64,000 nucleotides of DNA from Lepidurus packardi (taxonomy: Eukaryota > Arthropoda > Branchiopoda > Notostraca > Triopsidae). This document shows positions 57,849-64,000 of the stretch, one piece after another. The number at the start of each line of letters is the position of its first letter. Position 1 is the first letter of the stretch. Position numbers and translations under genes: made by a program. Where the stretch lies: positions 1-64,000 of the forward strand of contig JAKZAN010000192.1 of NCBI GenBank assembly GCA_023053545.1. The letters are read 5' to 3'. A model generated the notes under the pieces. It was not told the DNA's origin. It made no database searches and saw nothing but the letters and a program-made list of their open reading frames with translations.

Positions 57849-59849
57849 ATGAAGTTCGGAATCCTGATCATCCGCGCGGCCATCCCGGAATGGCGCATCT
57901 GTTACATCAACTACTCCCTCATGAAGCAAGTCATCTATGCCTTGAAAGACATCAACGAGATGAGCGAGGCCAACTAAATATCCAGAACTTAGGAGACCCT
58001 GGTGCAGGTGCAGCACACAGTGGACGAGGCCAACCATCTTTTCTTCTCAATCCATCGTACCGAACTCGAAGTGACCTTCATGTTCTTCCAGATGAAGGCC
58101 ATCGAAATCAGGAACAAGTATGACGAGTACAAATTCTATGCAGAAATCATCGAACGCGGCAACAGACACTTCCTGTCTCTGCTGGAGAACTTATACGTGT
58201 AGACCCACTACGTGAAGAGTCTCTATGAAATCAACGTGGAGGGCGAGCGCAAAGCCCTCAAAAAACACAAGAAAACTGCCCAATAACTCAAGCTCCCCAC
58301 TCCCCTTTCCAACGCTGCCAAGCTTCATAAGCTAAAACCAATAGTCAACCACATCATCGACAAACTCGAAGATCTCTACATTTCGAAATCTACTCTGAGT
58401 TCCAAGGCTGCGAGAATCGCTCTCCGGGATATGGTCGAGCAGGAATAGTAACACTTTTTCAGCTCCTTCTTGTTCGGTGTCGGCATCGGAGCGGCCATTG
58501 CAATCATCATCCTGATTATCGTGCTGCTGAATAATGCTGGCATTGGCATCGATAGCGACAAGGAATTCGTCCGGGACTTTCCAGTGTGGAGAGGTCTCGC
58601 CTTTTTTATTATCTACCTGTGGATCCTTGGGCTCAATGTTTACGCTTTCTAGCACTTTCATGTCAGCCACAAACTCATCTTCAAGTTCAAAGACTACCAC
58701 GCCTCCTCTTCCACCCAGGTCTTTGGGAGAGCCTCGTTGTTCAGTAGCCTCTACCTCACTCTGTTCTTGCTCTATGTCATCCAGAGAGTCACAAATAAGG
58801 AGTTCTTCGGGATCGTCAGCAAAAGATACCTAGGTGCCATGCTTTGGCTCATCCTGCTCATCTATATCGCCCTACCTCTACCCATTTTCAACTACAAGGG
58901 CCGAAAATATACCTGGAAACTCCTTGGTAAATCCTTAATCAGCCCTCTCTACATCGTGGATTTCCCGATTGTGTGGATGACCGACCAGTTTGTGAGTCTG
59001 ACGAATCCCCTCAAAGACTTCGCCTACACCATCTGCTACTACACACGGATAGACTTTAGTGACCCCAACGCCCACAACCCTTGCTCCAGCAATACCAATG
59101 TGGAAATCGTATTTATTGTGGGAATGGTTGTGCTCGTTTATCGTATGCTCCAGTGCATGAATCAAGGCTACAGGCATAGAGCTTATTTCAAAACCCCCTA
59201 TTTCTTTAATACCCTCAAATATGCTGTCAGTCTATTGGCTTTGCTCATGGCCTACTTGTACAATGCAGCGAACCCTGCTATCTTCGCGGCCTGGGTCGTC
59301 TTCGCAGCAATCTCCACCATCTACTCCTACGCATGGGATCTCAAGATGGACTGGAACCTGTTTGAGCCAGGTGCGAGACATAGATTTCTGCGGGAAGACT
59401 TAGTATACCGTCACCCAAAGTTCTACTACTTCATCATGGTCCTGAACCTGGTTATGAGACTGAGTTGGATATTCACTCTTTCTCCGGGTATCGCTGCTGC
59501 TTTTGGTATCAAACCTGTGCTGTTCACACTGTTGACAGGGACCTTGGAAATCATCAGAAGAGGATTCTGGAACTTGTTTAGGGTGGAAAAATAGCATATC
59601 GCGAACTGTAGGAACTTTCAGGCAGTTGACGAGCAAGACGACATCAAGAAGAGACTGCAGAAGAAGCTCGAGATTCAGGACGCAGCCAGCACGCGCCCCT
59701 TTATCCTGGACGAAAAGATCGAGAATTAGCGGATGCGGAAGCTGCGGCAGAGCTTGGAAAAGAAGATCCTTTCCAAGAAGCGTATGATAACGGTGATCGA
59801 CCAATTCCTGGACATCACCAAAAAGAAAATTAAAAAGTTCAAGAAGTGA
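57849..59849 (+). CDS. XPR1: SPX-EXS phosphate exporter (XPR1/SYG1 type)
   Basis: Single exon of 666 residues, ATG 57849, TGA 59847-59849. The start MKFGILIIRAAIPEWRICYI is the SPX signature (MKF..... PEWR..Y..Y..LK). The SPX domain, which senses inositol pyrophosphates, covers about residues 1-190. Membrane helices follow from about 205 (SFLFGVGIGAAIAIIILII). The EXS domain reads YRMLQCMNQGYRHRAYFKT and SYAWDLKMDWNLF, both typical of XPR1. The protein exports phosphate or controls its storage. The tail is Lys-rich coiled coil. At least eight Gln codons are TAA/TAG. Confidence 0.95.
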
Positions 59850-59923
59850 TATATAGGCCACTCTATTCTTTTAATCATATTCCACCAACTAGTCCTACTC
59901 GATCTGATTCTTACTATTGACTA

Positions 59924-61276
59924 TCACTTCTTAGAATGTTCGCTGTACTCTGCTAACTCTATCAAGTCCTGTTGTTGGGAAAGGGGGCCTCGTCCCATCA
60001 CTATTTCCTCCACGATCCCCACACACTTCCTATTAATTTAGCTATATCTTTGCCTGTCAGTCTACGCACAGATGAGCACCAGCAATTCTACTGCAATCGT
60101 TTCGCTACTCACGAATCCTAGTTCTTGGTATAAGGTATGGAAGTCAAGTATGCTGTCCAGCCTCTAGATCCACTTGACGCGTTGCCATCGAGGAGTATTC
60201 AGAAGCATATTGTAGATAATTCGTAGAGCCGTAACCTTGGTCTAGTTATAAGGGGAGTCTCGAATGAATGCAGCAATAGCGTCTGCAGTTTCCTGTTGCT
60301 TATCAAAGTTAACACTGGTATGATAATAGGCATCGCAATCGATGATGAGAAGATAGTTCAGGTGGCTTATGTTTTCAAGTAGAATCTTTCTGATTTCCGA
60401 GTTTGAGGTAGCTGGACACACAATGGCTAGGGCATACAGGGCGGCAAAGATATGGGGGCTCACACTACTTTAGTAAGTTTAGCCACCGCAGAGAGGCTGT
60501 AAGTTACTGTCGATGAACGTGGAGTACGCATAGTTTCGGAAGAGTTCGTGAGCAAGATGGGAAGTAGCAAGCTCTTTTTAGAGAAGGTCCTGCTCTTCCA
60601 AATAGATGTAGTATTTTGCCAGGAACTAGAAAACCTAATTTTCGGGAAAAGAGACTGTGTGTCTACTCTCGGAAATAAAATTGGCTAGCTTGCTTAGTAC
60701 GTGGCAGTCGTGTATTAGTCTGTAGAAGAGAGTGTGTTCGGGATGGCTAAGTAGGTTTCCCAGAAATCGAAGTGCGGCGTAGAAGGTCGAGGATGAAGCT
60801 TCTGCAGGGCCTGTTAGGGAGACCTCGAGAAGAGTTATTAGGGTAGCCAAATCACGAATACGTAGCCAGAACCCCGCATAACCAAATAATTAACTTAAAA
60901 TCTAAAAATTAAATATGAACAAACCTGATAAAGCCATTCTTACTCTATAGCAGCGCGAGGCCAAAGGGCCATCCGACCACATACTCAGAATCTACACAGT
61001 TCGTCCATAGACGTCTTTTTGATGGATATCGTTGAGCATTTCGGTAGTCAGATGCGTCTCGGCAAGGTAGCACTAGATACGCACCAGAGGGTACACAAAC
61101 TATTCCTCCTCGTCGATGAAGGGGTTGAGCGACTACATTTCTGAGAGCAGGTCAATGAGTTCATGGAGGTTCTGTCGGTGGCGACGTTTGAGGCTGACTA
61201 GTCTTGCGTGACTCTCTTTGCGGATCTGGATAGCCAGACCTTCGCGTTTCTTATGCAGGGCTTCTCCAAGATTCAT
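59924..61276 (-). CDS. Importin-alpha-like armadillo protein
   Basis: Two exons, 61276-60944 and 60901-59924, with a 42-nt intron (GTAAGA..TAG); 436 residues. The N-terminus (ALHKKREGLAIQIRKESHARLVSLKRRH) is a basic helix resembling the importin-beta-binding segment of importin alpha. Helical repeats follow, for example FYAALRFLGNLLSHP, PHIFAALYALAIV and KVTALRIIYNMLLNT, which fit armadillo repeats. The Trp/Asn ladder of nuclear-signal-binding importins is sparse, so cargo may differ or the protein may be a divergent paralogue. It converges on the phosphate exporter with 74 nt between stops. Confidence 0.65.
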
Positions 61277-61398
61277 AGGGTAGTTTGAGATCTGAAATAT
61301 GAATAATATAAGTAGGAAGGATAAACAAACCTCATAAAACTAGCACTCTTTTCAAGGAAAAGACACTCATAGATTCTTCACCGATCGGGCTTCTTCTA

Positions 61399-63009
61399 TC
61401 AGGCCACTCCCCTGCGACTCTTGGCTTTCTCGATGATTTATGCCAGCTTCCTCTTGAAGTCTTGTTTCATCATGTCTTTCTCCTTTTCGCTGTTGCTCAG
61501 CTGGATTTTGTAGTTTACTATCTGCATCTTCAGGTCGTCATTCTCTTTCCTCATGATTTCAGACTGGGTCCTGACGTTCTCTAGGTGGATGGCATCGAAC
61601 TCCATTCCTCCGTTTTCCTTAGAAATCTGGCTCTAAATTGTGCTTTCGAAGTGTCTGTTGATCTCTGCCATCAGTTCGTACTCCGCCTCCATCAGTTCCA
61701 GTTTTCTCTTGATTTCACAATTGATTTTGAGCTGTTCTGCGTATTTACGCTTGTACTTGCAGCAAGTGCCGTTAGACCCCGGCTGCTACTCCAGTTTTTT
61801 CAAGAGGTTGTAGGTGCCCTGGCTGAGCATAGAGTTCACTGAGTTTACTGAGCGATCCAATACGTTGTTTGATCTGCCCGAATCATAACTGTCATCTAAG
61901 TTCTGGTGGCTCCCCAGACTGTTCAGACGGGACGATTCCATGTATGAACGGTTGTTGTTCGACCTATTATCACTGTCCATACTCCGACCTGTCCTGGAAG
62001 CTGCCAAATTTAAATGCTATGACTCCCTTCTTTGATACTGTGTTTTGAGGTCTGACAACTATTTCCGCAGCAGCTAGTTCTTCTTCTCCACATCTGCTTT
62101 GTTTTTGAGGGCCAGCTCAAGCTCAGACACAAGCCTAGTCTTAGCTGCCACCAACTTCTGGGTATCTTTCAGTTCGTTAGATAACTTTTCCATTTCAAGC
62201 CGACTGTTTTAAGGTTTTGAGCTGCCGAAGTTCGAACGAGGAGGGTACATGTTTTTGGGCCTTTTGGACTCGATACCTGCACAGCCTTGGACCATTTTCC
62301 TGATGACGATATGCTTATGCCTTTGGAAGATGCGCTTTAGGGTTATTGCGAGGCGTCGACCTATCTGGACTTTCTGTGCGTACTGAGCGACGGGTCTGCG
62401 GAGCACTTAGAGATAGGTGCGCATTTTTTTCCTGAACAGCTTGTGCAAGTTTTGGGAGAATTGTCTGGCCGCATTTTGGCTGATTGCCCTATTGATCTTG
62501 GTTAACTTTTGTTTGCAGAAGAAGAGAACCTGTTTGAAAGTGTGGACCTTGTGCAGCCTCATTTTATGGACAGCTATCCTGTGCACTGCCTTGATAAGAT
62601 TGATGATCCTCGTCTTCTTCTGACCCCACTTTTTGATAATGAGCAAAACACTGTAACTGTTGGACATGTGCTTTTTCTCTAGAGCATCAAAAAGCCTGGG
62701 CGCTGCTTCAAGCTTGAGAGTCTCCTGTTTTCTGACAACGATAGCCCTGAAACTCTCGAACAAATTAAACACGAGTAGTTTATTGACGGCAGCCCCAAGC
62801 ATAGTCACTGCTTTTCTCCGATCTAGATTATTGCGCCCAGATACGGGTTTTTTATTGTGAGTATCGCCGTTCGGGAATTTGGTAAAATCGATCCCTGAAA
62901 GGAGCGTGGAGTTCTGGCGCGAAGAAGAGTTGGGGCGACTGCTTCGTTGCAGGTATTGTTGCTCCTGGAGGTTGGGACTCGCGAAGGTGAAGCGATTAGA
63001 CGAGCTCAT
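61399..63009 (-). CDS. Sfi1/IQ-like helical repeat and coiled-coil protein
   Basis: Single exon of 536 residues, ATG 63009, TGA 61399-61401. Residues about 60-270 form basic amphipathic helices with regularly placed aromatics (LFESFRAIVVRKQ, LLIIKKWGQKK, HKVHTFKQVLFFCKQKL, LAITLKRIFQRHKH). The pattern recalls Sfi1-type centrin-binding repeats. The rest is coiled coil (LVSELELALKNKADVEKK) broken by a Ser/Asn-rich segment. A basal-body or cortical fibre role would fit. The basic helices could also be nucleic-acid binding. Several Gln codons are TAG/TAA. Confidence 0.6.
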
Positions 63010-63324
63010 TGGGGATGTATTATGGTTGTTTATTATGGTCGACCAAACAATCAGGTTGTAAAATCGATGAATCCAGGAGTGTTATAAGAGGTATGGGCTG
63101 CCTAGTTTTTAGAGGGTGGATTGCAGACTAAAAAACAGTGCTGAGTAGCGAGTTGACCGCAGTCCATGTCTGCGAGACTGACGCAGATAGCAGGGCATAG
63201 TCTCTTTATGCACGATCTATCCGCCTGCATCGAGAGGAATTGCAGCAATACGAAGAAAAATAAAGGGATGATGTTACTTTAAAAAACCCGATTACAAAGT
63301 TTTAAATATCAACCTCTTACCCGC
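63010..63324. other. Divergent intergenic region
   Basis: About 315 nt between the minus-strand helical repeat gene and the plus-strand gene at the window edge. No ORF, RNA gene or repeat recognised. Confidence 0.5.
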
Positions 63325-64000
63325 ATGGACTCCAAAAACACTTACCTCAATAAGATCCTCAACAACGTCAAGCAGCACACCATCAAACTCGTAACCACAC
63401 TCCCTTAACGCTCTATCCTCCATCCCACCACACTAGAGATCCATCAAAGACGGCAGGGACAGTGCTTCCAATACCGATAATGAGGTGGACCTCGAAACAC
63501 ATTCTCTCCTCGCCAAAACAGCCTCCGAATTTACCAGGAAGAAAGGCACTGCCTCAAATACCTCGAAGTACCAGCTGCCATCGACGAATAACAACTTCTC
63601 AGGAACAACAGCGAACAGAGCGAAGGGAAGGCCAAAAGCTACCTGTAAGACCGGGGTCTGGTGACTTCTTACCGGCCGAAGAAGCATGACTCTGGGGCCA
63701 ATCGGTACAACTTAAAGAGTAACCCACACTTCGCAAAATAATCAAAGTATCTCTGACAACATTCGATTCCCTGCATTGAGGCATTCATAGTACGAAATAA
63801 CCATTCCGATTGTGAAGAAGAGTTCGACTCAGACTCTTTGAGAAGAGGAGCTACCCTCCACGAACCCATATTTTTCTCTCACCAACCGCAGCCTTCACAG
63901 ACACGAAAATGGCCAACCTCCGAGCGCTAGCGTGAGGTCTGCAAGCCGGAGGGACTACTTCGATGTCTCCTTATTTAACGCCCAAACCTCTAAGCATCAA
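63325..64000 (+). CDS. Hypothetical disordered protein, cut by the window edge
   Basis: First exons 63325-63390 and 63437-63644, separated by a 46-nt intron (GTAACC..TAG). The 3' part resumes at 63791 and is open to the end of the window. Between them is either one 146-nt intron (63645-63790) or two introns around a 27-nt exon (63720-63746); both keep phase. The product is rich in Ser, Thr, Asn and Lys, with an acidic patch (SDCEEEFDSDS). No family recognised. Confidence 0.5.

Noticed and set aside
1-64000. Many broken genes or pseudogenes under the standard code
   Set aside because: The interruptions are all TAA or TAG, fall at Gln-compatible sites, and vanish under ciliate code; TGA occurs only at gene ends or inside introns.
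1-64000. tRNA genes, CRISPR arrays, transposons, virus-like elements
   Set aside because: I looked for cloverleaf-like blocks, regular repeat-spacer arrays, terminal repeats and polymerase or integrase motifs and saw none. A dedicated tRNA search could still find one.

Overview
The window is one end of a ciliate somatic (macronuclear) chromosome. Bases 1-210 are 35 perfect CCCCAA telomere repeats. Every gene I could read uses a code in which TAA and TAG are glutamine and TGA is the only stop (ciliate code, table 6). TAG falls on plausible Gln positions inside well-known proteins such as a class I deacetylase, a Rab GTPase and NMD3. Base composition is not AT-extreme, most introns are 32-76 nt, and tens of genes share one telomere-capped molecule. 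This argues against Tetrahymena or Paramecium (very AT-rich), heterotrichs such as Stentor (standard code, 15-16 nt introns) and hypotrichs (C4A4 telomeres, gene-sized chromosomes). I cannot name the genus.

I reconstructed about 42 protein genes by reading all frames with TGA as the only stop and joining exons by GT..AG and phase. Coding density is high and orientation is mixed. Convergent genes are often only 27-100 nt apart. I found no rRNA, tRNA, CRISPR array, transposon or virus-like element.

Layout. 1-10.3 kb: telomere, an FAD/NAD(P)-type oxidoreductase, coiled-coil proteins, a PCNA/Hus1-like clamp candidate, a five-repeat beta-flower protein and an AIR9-like protein. 11-18.6 kb: a cystatin, a secreted BPI/TULIP-like protein, the ZNF598/Hel2 ribosome-collision ubiquitin ligase and a C2-type protein with a PG-rich tail. 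18.7-30.7 kb: mitochondrial MmgE/PrpD, a NEK kinase, a Rab, a SPIN90/Ldb17-domain protein, a class I HDAC, a DDX31/Dbp7 helicase, a REEP/HVA22 protein and a single-pass membrane protein. 30.9-43.9 kb: a C2H2 zinc-finger protein, a RING/B-box/Kelch protein, a 1440-residue multi-pass PAS protein, an HP1-like protein, a 5'-nucleotidase and a BAX-inhibitor-1 homologue. 44-53 kb: a disordered protein, a DMT transporter, a MARCH-type E3, NMD3, a coiled-coil protein ending in an alpha-adaptin-like ear, and Yip1. 53.5-64 kb: a GH16 glucanase, a bZIP-like factor, coiled-coil proteins, an SPX/EXS phosphate exporter, an importin-alpha-like protein and a truncated gene at the edge.

Most genes are housekeeping: ribosome biogenesis and quality control (NMD3, DDX31, ZNF598), ER/Golgi traffic (Rab, Yip1, REEP, adaptin ear), chromatin (HDAC, HP1-like) and cilium or cytoskeleton. 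The accessory-looking genes are the beta-flower, cystatin, TULIP and GH16 proteins, which would suit a phagotroph that secretes or packs enzymes into food vacuoles. The most unusual items are the trunk-less alpha-ear protein, the beta-flower protein, first exons of 4 and 9 nt, and the fact that all 37 modelled introns begin GTA.
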